Part shown: positions 34,450 to 46,998 of the stretch, piece by piece | Numbering within the stretch: position 1 is the stretch's first letter | Layout: every line of letters starts with the position of its first letter | Source of the DNA: Atherix ibis | Taxonomy: Eukaryota; Arthropoda; Insecta; Diptera; Athericidae | Assembly: GCA_958298945.1 (NCBI GenBank) | Contig: OY282605.1 | Location: forward strand, 5,045,811 to 5,109,810 | DNA length: 64,000 bases | Direction: 5' to 3' | The notes under the pieces: model-generated | What the model saw: the letters and a program-made list of their open reading frames with translations, nothing else | Database searches by the model: none | What the model was told of the DNA's origin: nothing | Translations under genes and position numbers: made by a program

Positions 34450-36892
34450 TATGAAAGCTTTGCTCGAGAATCGCCTTCAGCTTCATTGTGACACTCTTTT
34501 GAATATTATCAAAAGTACTAAAACGACGTTTTCTCAAAAGGTTTTGCAATTTTGGGAAGCACAAAAATCACATGGACTTGGATCAGGGGAAAAGGAGGGC
34601 TGGGTAATTAAAGGATTAACATTTCCCGATAGAAAATCGTTGACGAAAATGAACATGTGACAGAGAGCGTTAACATGGTGGAGCTCTCAAGTATCTTCAA
34701 TGTCTGATCTGACCCAAGGGACATTTTTTTCTGCGCCTCTTAAGGACTTAATTATACAAAACTTTATTGACCGTTTATTTTGGATGGTCTGACCTCATTA
34801 AAGCTCTTACTCGTTCCACATTTTCATCAGTTTTTGATTTTAAAAACCTTCTTTAATAAGCCTTAGTTTTTATTACTTCTCGACCCTCCAAAAGTGCTTA
34901 ATGTCAGCGAAAAACTTGTGCCCTGATAAGGATTTTTCCTGATAGGACCGTTGAAGATTTTCTTCAATGGCCAGAAGGTTCGCATAATTACAGGACGAGA
35001 TTAACAATTGTACTAAATATTAAAAAAAAAGGGAAGACTGCATTATTTTTTGGCCAAATCTCATAATTAAGTATTTACGTTAATAAAAGATTGTTTGATG
35101 TATTTTCATGGGTTAATATTAATTGAAATAATTATTAAGCACAGATTTATTAGGAATTTTTACAAGAACCGTTGTAAGGATGTATTACTCCTACAATATA
35201 TTGAAGAAAAAAATTATTTGAAAATACAAATATAGAAAATTTTTTAAATTAAATTATAAAAGTTAATTTTGGCAATTTTTAAACGTTTTTATAAATTTTG
35301 AAAGTACTCGTTTTGAATATAAATACTAGAAGGGATGAACTTAGATTCAAAAAGTTCTAAGCTTAGTGTGAAAACTTTACTATCCGACCTTAACTTTTCT
35401 TACTTGATTACCTAACATTATGAAGCAGGGGAATTACTGAATTGACATAAAACTAATCCTATTAATAACAATGATAATAGCCAAATGTAATACATATTCT
35501 AGTATTATAGAAATGTAACAAGTTTATTACATATTTTAAAATAGATGAAAAAGAAAATTTTTGCAGTAAAAGTTCTCTTCACAGTTGAAGGATTTATTGT
35601 ACAAATTTCAAAACAACTTTTTACCGTCCAAAATTATGAAATATTCAGCAAAATTTATGGAATGAAAAACTTTCCCACCTGCAAAAATTTATTTTATGTG
35701 CTAAAGCAATTGTCACCGAATATTTTCAACTCAATTTAGATACTATTGGGTGAAAGTTTTTCAAAAAAAAAAAAATGTATGAAAGTAGAAAAAAAAACTA
35801 CTAAAAAAGAAGTTAAAATGTCATCGGAAACATTTTTTTTTTTTAAGGAAATATTCGCGTTTTGGGGATATCAACATCATGCACAAATGATTTTCGAACA
35901 AATTTGCCTTTTTCATATTTTTCACTTTCAAAGTTTGACATAAAGTAATTCTGTTCATTTCTGACTTTTTGATCATCGTTCAAGAAAATTTCATTTAATG
36001 TAATTGAAATTTTTGTTTTAAAAAGAAAATTCGGTTAAAAAAGAGAGAGAAAAAAATTACTACAGAAAAACGTAAAATATTTTCATCAAAATGTTTTTTT
36101 TTCCCCCGCCATTTTATGTATATTTAAATATGCAATAATCCGGCAGGGTGTTTGATAGCAAGAATATATAGGAAGCGATGTTGTAATAGTCGATAGAATT
36201 TGCCTACTTCATAGACTTAATGTATGAGTATGTTAGTGAATATTATTTTACTTTTGTGGAATTTGGCAAAGCTTTCCAAACTCATTCCATACAAATACCA
36301 AGTCCTGTGCATAGAAAATAATTGTTTCCGTTTTTACTTGCGTGAATGCGTATGGTTTGTTTGTTTTTTTCTCATGTAAAAGCTCTAATGTATATACTAT
36401 GACTAGATGCGAATATATGCTCCTTTGTGAGTATAAATTTAAATATTTTTGTATTTGTTTAAAGTTATTTTTCATGGGATTTATCTTTATTACAAAATTT
36501 TAATATCACAGCGGGAATTTCAGCTATTTTTCTTTTTGGGGAAAAATTTAAAAAAAAAAAAAAAAATTGCAAAAACCAAATAATAAAAACAATAACAAAT
36601 GGCAAAATTTTAAAACAAACGATTTTTCCATTTTTTTTTGGTCTGTTCTTATGTAATATTGTATCAAAATACCAGTAAAAAAATTTCTATAAGTGAATAA
36701 ATCAATAACCAAAGGACCAATTACTAATGTGTTATATAAGAAAACATGACTCATATATAAGAAATCAGAAATCAATAATAATATTATATTATAGGTGGAA
36801 AAGACATCCATCTATAAAAGGATCTCATTTAAAGAGTTTATCAAAAACATATTCGGATCGATGGTATTTTTGGGTGACTATTTAAAAAAATA
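34450..36892. other. AT-rich stretch without a recognisable gene
   Basis: Positions 34451-34660 are open for 69 codons from an ATG directly after the mariner end (MKALLENRLQLHCDTLL), with no recognisable domain. The remainder is AT-rich with long A and T runs (for example 36548-36567). Confidence 0.55.
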
Positions 36893-37860
36893 AGCGTATT
36901 AAGCTATCATGGGCACGCCATACTTTTTTCTTTATGAGTTTGACATCTGTCAACTTTAATCAGTGCACATTGTCAGCAATTTCGTACAACAAAATCCATT
37001 TTTTCTTTGGTTATCTTGTCCAGTTTTGTGCCAGAAAAAGAGCATACACATATGCGGGAAGCACTACTTTTCTGCTTCAATATAAAGAAATCGGCTGCCG
37101 AACCGCATCGAATGCTTATGGAGGCCTATGGTGACAGTGCTTTATCGGAAACAACGTGCCGGGATTGGTTTCGTCGGTTCAAAGATGGTAATTTTGACTT
37201 GTGGGACAAGAAGCGTGAAAATCGGCCTAGGAAGGTTGAGAACCATCAATTGCAGGCTCTTTTGGACGAAGACGATGGATCTATTTCGAGAATCCTAAAC
37301 GCAGGAAATTGTGGGTTGATCCCGGCCAACATCTTCCCCAAGACCAAATCGCTTCGGACAGAAGACGATGCTGTCCCTTTGGTGGGATCAGCAGGGTATC
37401 GTCTACTATGAGATGTTGAAACCTGGTGAAACTGTCAATGCCTACCCCTACCACCAACAACTGATTAAATTGCACCGTGCGCTGCGTGAAAAAAGAACGG
37501 ATTATCAACAAAGACATGACAAGCTGATTTTCCTTCACGCACCATCGCACACGTCAAAAATGATCCGAAACTACTTGGGAGACCTGGCCCCTTCCGACTA
37601 CCACATGTTTTTGTCGATGGGCCACGCACTCGCTGAGGAGTACTTCGATTCTTACGAAGACATCCGAAAATGGCTTGATGATTGGTTTGACTCGAAAGAG
37701 AAGGAATTTTTTTGGCATGGTATCCAAAAATTGCCTAAGAGATGGGAAAAATTTATAGCTAGCGAGGGCAAGTACTTTAAATAAATTTGTTTTTGCTTTC
37801 TATAAGAAAAAAACACGTGTTTTTTTAATAAAAAAAGCGGATTTAAGCTTATACATCTGC
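36893..37860 (+). mobile_element. Group C (Mos1-like) mariner, copy C2, left end lost
   Basis: Similarity to copy C3 begins at GCGTATTAAGCTATC (about 36893), inside the 5' leader, so the left terminal repeat is missing. The right end GCTTATACATCTGC finishes at about 37860. The body is shortened by two internal deletions. Confidence 0.9.
37016..37784 (+). pseudogene. Mos1-like transposase with two internal deletions
   Basis: The start codon position reads TTG (37016-37018; ATG in copy C3). The N-terminal helix-turn-helix is present: SSFVPEKEHTHMREALLFCF, AESHRM-like text and CRDWFRRFKDGNFDLWDKK. After ALLDEDD the sequence jumps to the ISRILN/NPKRK region, losing about 240 bp, including the conserved WVPHEL and RIVTGDEKW (Asp 1) blocks. 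After FWWDQ-like text (LWWDQQGIVYYEMLKPGET) a second deletion turns LHDNAPSH into LHAPSH and removes NWEVLPHP, so Asp 2 is lost too. Asp 3 (LAPSDYHMF) and the C-terminus to TAA at 37784 remain. Confidence 0.92.
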
Positions 37861-39499
37861 AAATTAAATTTTTTATAAGATCACCTTATATTAGTGGAGA
37901 CGAAAGATTCTTTAAAGTATTTTGGTAAAATATCCTTCAAAAGCTCAAGTTTTAAAGGTTCATCTAAAAATTTATGGGGGCGGGGGTTGTCATATATTGC
38001 TTTTTTTTGTAAATTTACGCAATGATCACTAATTTAGCAAAATGCCTTTTTTACAGAACGACCGTTTTGGTATTAAGTTTAAATGATTAAAATGCGTTTT
38101 TTTATTATTAATGCGTTCATGAATAAAATTCTACTACTTTATACTTAAGAGCTGTAAAAAAAAACCATGAATGTACAATATTTTGTCAGATATTTTAAAA
38201 GTTGAAAGAAAACAATATATTCTGAGTTCCATTGTTGGCTTAAATACCATATATTATGAGACCTATAAAATTTAAAAAAAAACAAATAAATATGCCTGAT
38301 TGACGCATAACTTTATGATTTTGACAAGTACATTTAACGAATATTTCTACAGTTTAGGATGTATTGGTGTAGATACAATCTGTGCAAGCAATTAAAAGAA
38401 TAAGCTTTCAGTTTTTGTGAAATAAAACTAGTTTGAGAGCTTAATTTTAGAACAATAAATCGAAATTAAAATGAAAATTTCTATTTTGTTAATTTATTTA
38501 TTGAAAAAAAGCTGCCAGCAGTGCTACAATTGTTTGAGCTTATTTGCAAAAATTTTAATATTATTCATCAATTATAATTGTTAAAAAGGTAAGTTAGTAA
38601 ATAAAAATACAGTTTTCTTAAAAAATTTTTTAGAATCTTTTGTAGAAAATTAGTATTGATAGCACCTTATAATTTTGTAGTATCCTTGTACTATATTTCT
38701 TCTTTATAAATATTTTGCATCAATATGCATTACAGGTTTTCGATGTTGTTCATATCAGAGTATTGTGTGACCCAGTCCAAAAGCCAATCCTTTGCCCATC
38801 GAACCGCATCATTTATTTTGTTCATTTGACCTTGCAGCGCCGGCATTTAGTTTATTGTGATTTATTTTTATGACAGAACAATAAGGCTTACAAAACCACA
38901 GTAAAAATGGCTGCCCAGACTATAACTGAAGCGATCGCAAGGTACTCGGGTAGCCACTGTACTCGGTGAGATCTTATTTAGATCGGGTTCATCTTAGACG
39001 TAGACGTTTCAAAGTTGTAGGTAAAGATAGTCAAACTTGTGCTGCAATCTGTCTTGCGTTCAACTAAAAATTCAATGCTTCTCTTAAATGGCTCACCTTT
39101 CTCTCTCTGTTGTGGCAGTTTTTACTGTCTCCTTTCGATAATTGCTACATTTTTCGGGATGTCAAAAAAAATTATACACCCTATAATGGGTCATTTTGTG
39201 ATAAATTTCTCCAAATAAAAGATTTCGGATTTTAGATTATTTATTGTAACTTAGCCAATTTTTTCACTACTTAATTTTTTTCCACTTCCCATTCTTAAAT
39301 TTCTCTTTTATTTCCAAAAAAAAAAAAAAAATATTCCCTCTAATCACAATAACAATTGAAGAGACATTTTATCGAGTCGAACATTTTTTGGAAAAAAATT
39401 TTACACAATTTAATAAATTAACTTTAATAGTAGATAAAAGGAAAATTAAATTCTACAAAAAAATTACTTAACATTTTTCTGATATTAGTGAAGGAGATC
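37861..39499. other. AT-rich stretch with a small GC-richer island
   Basis: Mostly AT-rich and featureless. Positions 38730-38990 are noticeably richer in GC and contain two short divergent ATG frames described in the findings. Confidence 0.55.
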
Positions 39500-41110
39500 T
39501 TGTCGAACAGCAATTTTAGTTCAGTTGACAGAATGTTTGAATTTTTTAGAAACAATACAATTTATAATCAAATTGAAGGTTTTTGCTGAAACTTTTTATA
39601 AAGTGAGAATTATGTCACAGATATTTTGTTGAATAAAATTTTGTTGGTCAAATTTAGTTGAACAGAAATATTGCTGAACAGAAATTTTGTTGAAGAGAAA
39701 TTTTAGAAAGAATTTGAATTTTAAGGAACAACAAAATTTATGAATTGAAGAATTTTGCTAAAAAAATTTATATGTGCCTGAAATATACTTTGTTGGAGAA
39801 AATTTTTTTGATCGAATTTTGTTGAACAGAAACATTGCTGACAGAAATTTTGTTAAAGAGAAGTTTTAGTTGAGTGGCCAGAATTTGAATTTTTGGGAAT
39901 AACAAAATTTATACTGAATTGAAGGTTTATGCTGAAATTTTTTATAAAGTGAAATTTAAATTACAGATATTTTGCTGAAAAAAATTGTTTTTGGTCGAAT
40001 TTTGTTGAACAGAAACATTGCTGAACAGAAATTTTGTTGAAGAGAAGTTTTAGTTGAGTGGACAGAATTTGAGTTTTTAGGAATAACAAAATTTATAGTA
40101 AATTGAAGGTTTTGCTGAAAATTTTTATAAAGTGAAATTTAAATTGCAGATATTTTGCTGAAAACAAATTTTTTTGGTCGAATTTTGTTGAACAGAAACA
40201 TTGCTGAACAGAAATTTTGTTGAAGAGAAGTTTTATTTGAGTGGACAGAATTTGAATTTTTAGGAATAACAAATTTGTACTGAATTGAAGGTTTTTGCTG
40301 AAAATTTTTATAAAGTTAAATTTAAATTGCAGATATTTTGCTGAAAACAAATTTTTTTGGTCGAATTTTGTTGAACAGAAACATTGCTGAACAGAAATTT
40401 TGTTGAAGAGAAGTTTTATTTGAGTGGACAGAATTTGAATTTTTAGGAATAACAAATTTGTACTGAATTGAAGGTTTTTGCTGAAAATTTTTATAACTTG
40501 AGATTTAAATTACGGATACTTTGTTAAACAAAATTTTTTTTGATCGAATTTTGTTGAACAGAAATTTTGTTGAAGAGAAATTTTAGCTGAAGAAAAATAT
40601 CAATTGAGTTGACAAATTTTGAATTTTTAAAAACAACAAAAATTATTATTCATTTGAAAGTTTTTAATAAATATTTTTAAGAAGAGATTTTTTATTGAAC
40701 AATATTTTTTTGGTTGATTTTTGTTGAACAGAAATTTTATTGAAGTGAAATTTTGTTGAAGAGGAAAAATATTTTTTTTAATAAATTACCAACCACAATC
40801 GATAAAAAAAAATATATACAATAATTAAAAAAAAACTTAAAAAATATTGCTTAGTCACATTTTTTTTATTCAAATTTTTTTGAACAGACATTTTGTTGAA
40901 CAGAAACTTTGTTGAACGGAAATTTTGTTGAAGAAAAATTTTGTCGAGCAGACATTTTTTCGAAGAAAAAAATACTTTTTTTTAGTTTAATAAATTAATT
41001 GGCAATAATCGATAGAGAAATTTTTATTATTACTAATAATAATAATTTACTGTAGGTAATTTTTTTTAACAGAAATTTTTGTTGAGTTGACAAAATTTGT
41101 TTGTTTTTTT
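39500..41110. repeat. 183-bp satellite-like tandem array
   Basis: A unit containing GAACAGAAACATTGCTGAAC, TTTTGTTGAAGAGAAGTTTTA, GAATTTTTAGGAATAAC, ATTGAAGGTTTTTGCTGAAA and GATATTTTGCTGAAAA recurs. The best preserved monomers, about 40000-40570, have a period of 183 bp. Earlier monomers are more diverged, and from about 40570 the array decays into shorter GAACAGAAATTTTGTTGAA-type units. Because 183 is divisible by three, one antisense frame stays open across two monomers (40093-40455). That is a by-product of the period, not evidence of a gene. Confidence 0.9.
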
Positions 41111-42709
41111 TTTTTTTTTAAAAGAAACTTTTTCAACACTAAAATGACAATCATAATAAGAATAAAAATAATTTAAAAATAAAATACATAAAATAATGAA
41201 GAAAAAATTAAAGAAATTTTAATAGTAGTAATAATATTAATGAAAACATTGTTAAATTGAAATTTTTAATGAGAGAAACATTTAAAATAATGCCCCAGAA
41301 ATAACATGATATAAAACAAATGATGGACAGTGTATACCGAAGCTTGTTCAATGGAATTTTTGTATTTCGTTTTTGGAAAGGTATACATTATTGTACAATT
41401 TGCTAGGAATAACAATGAAAATTACATTTTAGTGAAATTTCTTCAATGCAAATAAGATATTACTACAAGTATCCACCAAGTTAAGTTGGAATCATCGTGC
41501 TTGTATCGTGACGTTCGTAGTTCTATTGAGATATTCTAGAGGAGCTTGTTAGTACCAGAAAAGTGAACTTTATCCATCCACCTACTGTAATGTTCATCTT
41601 CAAAAGCATAATTCCAACTAATATCCCATACCGTACTGAATGTTCTGTGTCTAAAATAATATTAGCCTTAACATGTTAATAAAATTTCTGTCTAATATTC
41701 GCCATGGAATTATTTCCATCGGAATCGTTACTTCAATTAAATTGCCTTGTTCGAAATTATAGCAAAAATTCCAATGTTAAAGTAGCCGTTCTCGTAACAA
41801 CATTGAGTCGTTTATTCTAACAAATTTATTTGCACAACATCGACATACAATTTATAGTAGACTGAATACTCGTAATTATGCGATTCCGACAATCGAATCG
41901 ATTCAACCTTCTCCACTCGACGATAGTGTTTAGTTTCACAATTTAACACAATCTAAAGGTTATCCAGACTATATATGTACTTGTGCCTATATGCATTCAT
42001 ATCCTAGACTGTATAGTATATCAAATATCCTTTTCCTTGAATTTTAAACAATCTATCAATTCTTCGGAGTGTTTAAATATTTATAAGAATGAAGTGAATC
42101 GAATTGCCTTTAAGTTGGATAAGCTTTCATCATTGTACGAACATTAGTTTGTTTGGTTGAGGAAATAATTTATCAATTATTTATGAGAGCTTAAGAGAAG
42201 CTTTTCACAAATTTTTGCTACATTGTTAAAAAGAAACAACAACAACAAAAATATTTCTTCTCTTTTTTCCTTTATAAAATGAATAGAAAAGGTAAGAAAA
42301 TATTGGTTTTGTAAATTAAATCTTTCGAATTAATTTCGGACAACTATTTAATAAATCATTTTATCTAATAGTCAGTCATCGGTCTGATATTTCTAAAAAT
42401 GATGATAGTTTTTTAAGGGTTTTATAAAAGTTTTCATGTTGCCCAGGTAATGGTTCTGTATTAAGGATTAGAAAATAAGTGAGCAACTCAGAAAGAGTCA
42501 CATTTTATTTCACATTTAAATATGACTCAACCTTGCGAATATTTTTTGATTTTTGGTTTAATTGGTTTGGACTTTTTTTTTGTGAGCTAGTAAAAAATTA
42601 TGCCTACTTTTAGAAAAGTTGAAATATGGTAAAGTCAATAAATGATTTGATTCTATATAATTTATTTGTTGGAAAACACTTGCAGGCAATGCGACAACTA
42701 TTTGAGTCT
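41111..42709. other. AT-rich stretch without a recognisable gene
   Basis: AT-rich DNA between the satellite array and its inverted patch. I see no motif or open frame of note. Confidence 0.6.
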
Positions 42710-43070
42710 ATTAGTTATTCTTCAGCACAAAATTTATGCCTCAACAAAATTCGACCAATAAAATTCGACCAAAAAAATGTTCTTCAGCAAAAAAAATATT
42801 CATCAAAAACCTTTGATTCAATTATAAATTTTGTTGATTTTAAAAATTCAAATTATGTTAACTGAAGTAAAATTCGTCTTCAACAAAGATTTCTGATAGA
42901 AATAATAAATACGAATAAGATAAATATTTTTGTATAAAGACTTTTGTCTTAATAAATTTTTGAAAATTATAATTTTTTCTGCCAAAAATCTTCTGTGCAA
43001 CAAAATATTTGTCAAAAAAACTTCTGTTTAACACATTTTCTGTCAACAAAACTGCAGCTAAAAAAATTAT
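42710..43070 (-). repeat. Inverted, diverged patch of the 183-bp satellite
   Basis: CAACAAAATTCGACCAAAAA, TTCAGCAAAAAAAATATTC, AAAACCTTTGATTCAATTATAA, ATTTTGTTGATTTTAAAAAT and TTCGTCTTCAACAAAG are the reverse complement, in order, of the satellite unit at 39.5-41.1 kb. About 38 bp of the unit is missing. After about 42900 the likeness fades into scattered CAACAAAA/TTCTG motifs. Confidence 0.8.
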
Positions 43071-45689
43071 CTGACAAGTATAAATTTTTTTATTACTTTT
43101 AATTACTAAACAAATCTAATCTGAAATAGTTTTTATCACCGAAAATCCATTTTGTTTAAGTGCTGAATAATTTCTCTTTAAAAATTAGTATAAAAAATAA
43201 GTTTCAATAGAAAAAAATAAATTTATGCACATATCAGCCTAAAATAAGTATTTTTTTAAGTAAAATTTCATATTCCCAAATTCTTACGTTTAAATTTTAT
43301 TTTATCAATAAGAATTCATTATTTTTGCCTAATACGTATCGATACTATTTAATAGAAATTATTAAGATATATTTTTAAACAATATTTCTATCTACAAAAA
43401 ATCAACAAAAATCTTAATATTCCTCTACTATTTTTAGTTAGAAAATTTATTAAATTTAAATATTCAAAAAATGAAAGTTTTGTGCTGTAAAAAAAAATAC
43501 TTAAAAATTATTTAAAATCATACTGATAAGTTGAAAATGATATTTATGATTCCTCAGGAACTAGAAAAAAATTTGTTAAAATGAGCCAGAATACATTTTA
43601 ATTTATTTAAATTTTTATTCATTTTAAATTGGAAAATTTACAATTTTAGAATAAAAATAAAATTATCTAAACCAAAATTTATTGGATAATCAATAAAATT
43701 ATATGCTTGCTTTTATTTATTTATTTATATTTTTTTTTTGGGTGAATTTTTATTTTAATTTAAGTGTAATAAAATTTTGAAATTTTTTCCTATAGAATGA
43801 AAAATGTTACCCAGGATATGAATTCGTTATGAGGGCAAAAGCCTTAAATCGCAACGACTACATCACAATAGTCTCGAGATCTTAAAGGAGACTTAATTTT
43901 CTAAACTTTTAATACTCTAGCAAACTCAATTTAAATACGAAAAGGGAAGTATTCAACCAACCATAGAATTTTTCCCTTGCATTTTAGTTTAAGTTCAATT
44001 GTATCGAAGGCAAGTGTGATGGAAGGCAAGTAAATGAAGGCTGAACAGTATCATATGCTTCATAAAATTCTATTGAAGAAAGCCCAAAGAAACTTTTATA
44101 GCTAACAAAACTCAAAAGGTTCCATTCCAAATTTCAATTATGAGCTCGTATTTTATGCTCATTCCATCCTTCAGATTTCCATAGAAAGCTCCTTTTGATA
44201 ACTTTAGCACATATCAATGCGATTTTATGGAGGTCTATTTTTTATGCCAGCGGCATTATAAAAACATTTTTAAGGTTGCAAAATATCTAACAAACACATT
44301 TATGTACCCTTGTATATCAATATCTACGGACGTATATGCAAAATTTAGCAAAAAAAAAATAATATATATATTTATATAAAAAAAACCGAATATGAAAATT
44401 GGTAAACATCAGTCTGATCGTAGTTGGCAAAGCCGGGTGCAAATTTCTCTGATAGCAAATGCGAATACATATTAAAATAGGATGTAGGGTTCATAGTGTC
44501 GGATTTTCTCTTCACCTCTTATCGACCGATAAATATTCCACAAAAATATCATAGATGAAAATTGTCGGTAAGGAAAATGTCAAAGAATCGCTAAAATCCC
44601 GACCTTAAAAACTTCCAAAACGACATCAATAGACCATAGACGTAAGGATATCTGGTATCAAATCTTAATCTAAACTATAGTCAGCCAAGTTTAGTAGTCT
44701 AAGATGTTTTCGATCCCCAATTTTTTCATGGCAAAAATGCTCCAGTCTCCAAAGCCTGCCTTGAAGATTTTCGAATCATATTGTTCCCATGTCATATTAT
44801 AAATTTGGTAAATAAGAATGGAAAAAATTGTGCATGTGTTGAAAATATTTCCTTACATATTTATGTGTCAAGTCTAAACGTATTCAAAGCATCATTCCGC
44901 CATTCGATGGTAAAAAGTTGTTGTTCAAAAATATTTTTTTGGGGTTGGAATGTTTTTTTTTTGCATTCTATTTTTAAGGTTTTTCAATAAACAGATTTTG
45001 CCTTCATAAAATATTTCTACCATATATCCATCCCCACTTTGGATTGTCATTCACTCTTAGATTAGAGACGATGAAAAATCCTAAATCAAATACTCTACAG
45101 TTACCAAATTCTTACCGTGAATAAAGAAAAATCTCTGATGTTATATAACAAAAGGGAAAAAATTTAGAGGGTGATATTTTGGGACGATTGAATTTGCAAG
45201 AATATCTTCTTCTACTAATAGAATGAAATTTTAAAATTTTCCAAAGCTATATTGTATGTTAGATAAATGCGAGATGTTGAGGTAATGATAGATTCTTAAG
45301 CGTTCGCGTATGATGAAATATTAAATTTCTTGGTAAAGTAACAGAAAATTATATAAGAGCGTGTAATTGTTTTATACTTGAACATAGATGCAGACGACAT
45401 TTGAATAAATTGGATTTCATTTAATAAATTATCATTTTTTTATTATTTTTTTTTAAAAATATATAAAAATATAAAAGCTTCTTTATAAAGCGTTCCTGAG
45501 AACTAGAGAAAGTACACTAAGATATTCTTTCTATCATAGTATATTTGGTAACAGTTTGACGATGCTGAATCAAAAAGTTGAAATCTTTTTATATAACTTT
45601 TGTAATTTCAATATTTAATAAAATATTTTTTCACACGGGGGTGTAATTTATAAATTTTTCTTCGTTTACTTACAATAATGACTCTTTTT
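43071..45689. other. AT-rich stretch without a recognisable gene
   Basis: About 2.6 kb with no motif, terminal repeat or convincing frame. Open frames such as 44781-44990 are short and low in information. Confidence 0.6.
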
Positions 45690-45893
45690 AAAGCCAACGT
45701 TTCTGGCTCCAAACTATTTGTGATTTATTCATCGAAGTATATTCTTTGAAGTAGCTCCATAAAAAAAATCGCTGGCCATTAAATCTGTAGAGCGAAAACG
45801 GCAAGCAAAATCTGCATTTTTCGAAATTCGAAGAATTTTTGTTGCTGTCCTTGTGGTGTGCTTTGGAGCGCCATCGTGCTGGAATCATATGTC
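45690..45893 (-). pseudogene. Relic of a Tc1/mariner-superfamily transposase
   Basis: On the minus strand one frame reads QHDGAPKHTTRTATKIL (the second-Asp block; compare QQDGAP.H in the superfamily). After a frame change comes ASDFFLWSYFKEYTSMN, which matches the LDFFLWGY.KE.VY block that carries the third Asp in the same branch as the 11.6-12.0 kb relic. The part between is shortened. No ends are visible. It lies 50 bp left of group B copy B6. Confidence 0.6.
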
Positions 45894-45944
45894 AAAGTTG
45901 TTAAGAATTACCGAATGTTAAAAATTCTCCATTATTATCAGATA

Positions 45945-46825
45945 CGAGGTATGTTCAAAAAGTATTGCGAATTTTGAATTTTCGCGGGTTACGTACTCGT
46001 ATATTCGATTTGCGATTTTTTTGCGGTGTTATATTGGTACTCATATCTCTCACTTATGCCGACAAGTTCGGCCATTTTGAATTTTCAGTTAATTTTTGAC
46101 AGCTACTTTGCTTGCACGTGATTTGGCTCGTCTTTGATTTTCGCCCATTTTCGAGCAAAAACAGCATCGCATTAATATTGCTAAGGAGCTGTTGGACTCA
46201 GTCCGCGACGACACAAATTTGCTCCAAAGGGTCATAACTGGTGACGAATCATAGGTTTATAGTTATGTCATGCAAACGAAAGCTCAATCATCCCAATGGA
46301 ATCTGCCGCACGAGCCAAGACCAAAAAAGCGCACCAAGTTCGGTCGAATGTGAAGGTTTTGCTTACAATTTCCTTCGATTGCAGGGGCGTGATGCATCAT
46401 GAGTTCTTGCCATAGGGTAGAACGATCAATAAGGAATATTACCTGTAAGTTATGCGTAAGTTCCCCGAAGCAATCCACCAGAAACGCCCAGATTTGAGGA
46501 AGAATAAAAATTGGCTTTTGCCATTTTTGGCCAAAAACAACACACTAATATTGCCGCAGCTACCGTATTCCCCACATCTGGCCCCCTGTGACTCTTTCTT
46601 GTTCCCGAAACAGATTCTTTGATTCATATTTTGGAATGGGCAAAAATCGAGGACGAGCCCAAACACGTGCAAGCAAAACAGCTGTCAAAAATTAACTGAA
46701 CATTCAAAATTTTTTGGCATGAGTGAGAGACATGAGTACCAACATAACGCCACAAAAAATTCAAAAATCGAATATACGTAACCCGCGGAAATTTAAAATT
46801 TGCGATACTTTTAAAACATATATCG
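45945..46825 (+). mobile_element. Group B mariner derivative with long inverted ends, copy B6
   Basis: TA-flanked (45943-45944, 46826-46827), 881 bp. The 5' leader at 45945-46152 (CGAGGTATGTTCAAAAAG through GGCTCGTCTTTGATTTTCG) is repeated in inverted orientation at 46636-46825, replacing the normal 3' end. The middle has AKTASH-type text homologous to copy B2 (AKELLDSVRDDTNLLQRV, then VITGDES and a stop in place of Trp) and a further frameshift. The TGDES-stop and the early termination after KEYYL mean that no transposase is made. The flank to the right is shared with B2. Confidence 0.9.
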
Positions 46826-46998
46826 TATACCGCAAAAAAAATTATGAATCAATGACTCTATCTGTGATCATTCTATACCAAATACTACATCTGAGAGGGT
46901 GTGATTGGAGCTGATCCCGTCCCTTTAATTCGAAAATTCTATTTTATTTATTCATTTAAATGGAAATATTCTTCAATGCTCGTAATTAGGTTGTTTGA
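46826..46998. repeat. Flank shared with 16067-16235
   Basis: Nearly identical to the DNA right of copy B2 up to GCTCGTAATTAGGTT. After that the present copy continues with GTTTGAAAAATTGGC, while the other turns into the palindrome. Confidence 0.9.

Noticed and set aside
34451..34660. Host gene starting directly after the D2 mariner
   Set aside because: 69 codons from an ATG, but no domain, no splice support and no length beyond chance for this composition.
40093..40455. 120-codon open frame with a 61-residue internal repeat
   Set aside because: It is antisense over the 183-bp satellite. 183 is a multiple of three, so the frame persists across monomers. There is no coding evidence.
39500..43070. 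CRISPR-like array (regular repeats)
   Set aside because: Repeats are contiguous satellite monomers without unique spacers of constant length, and the organism is eukaryotic.
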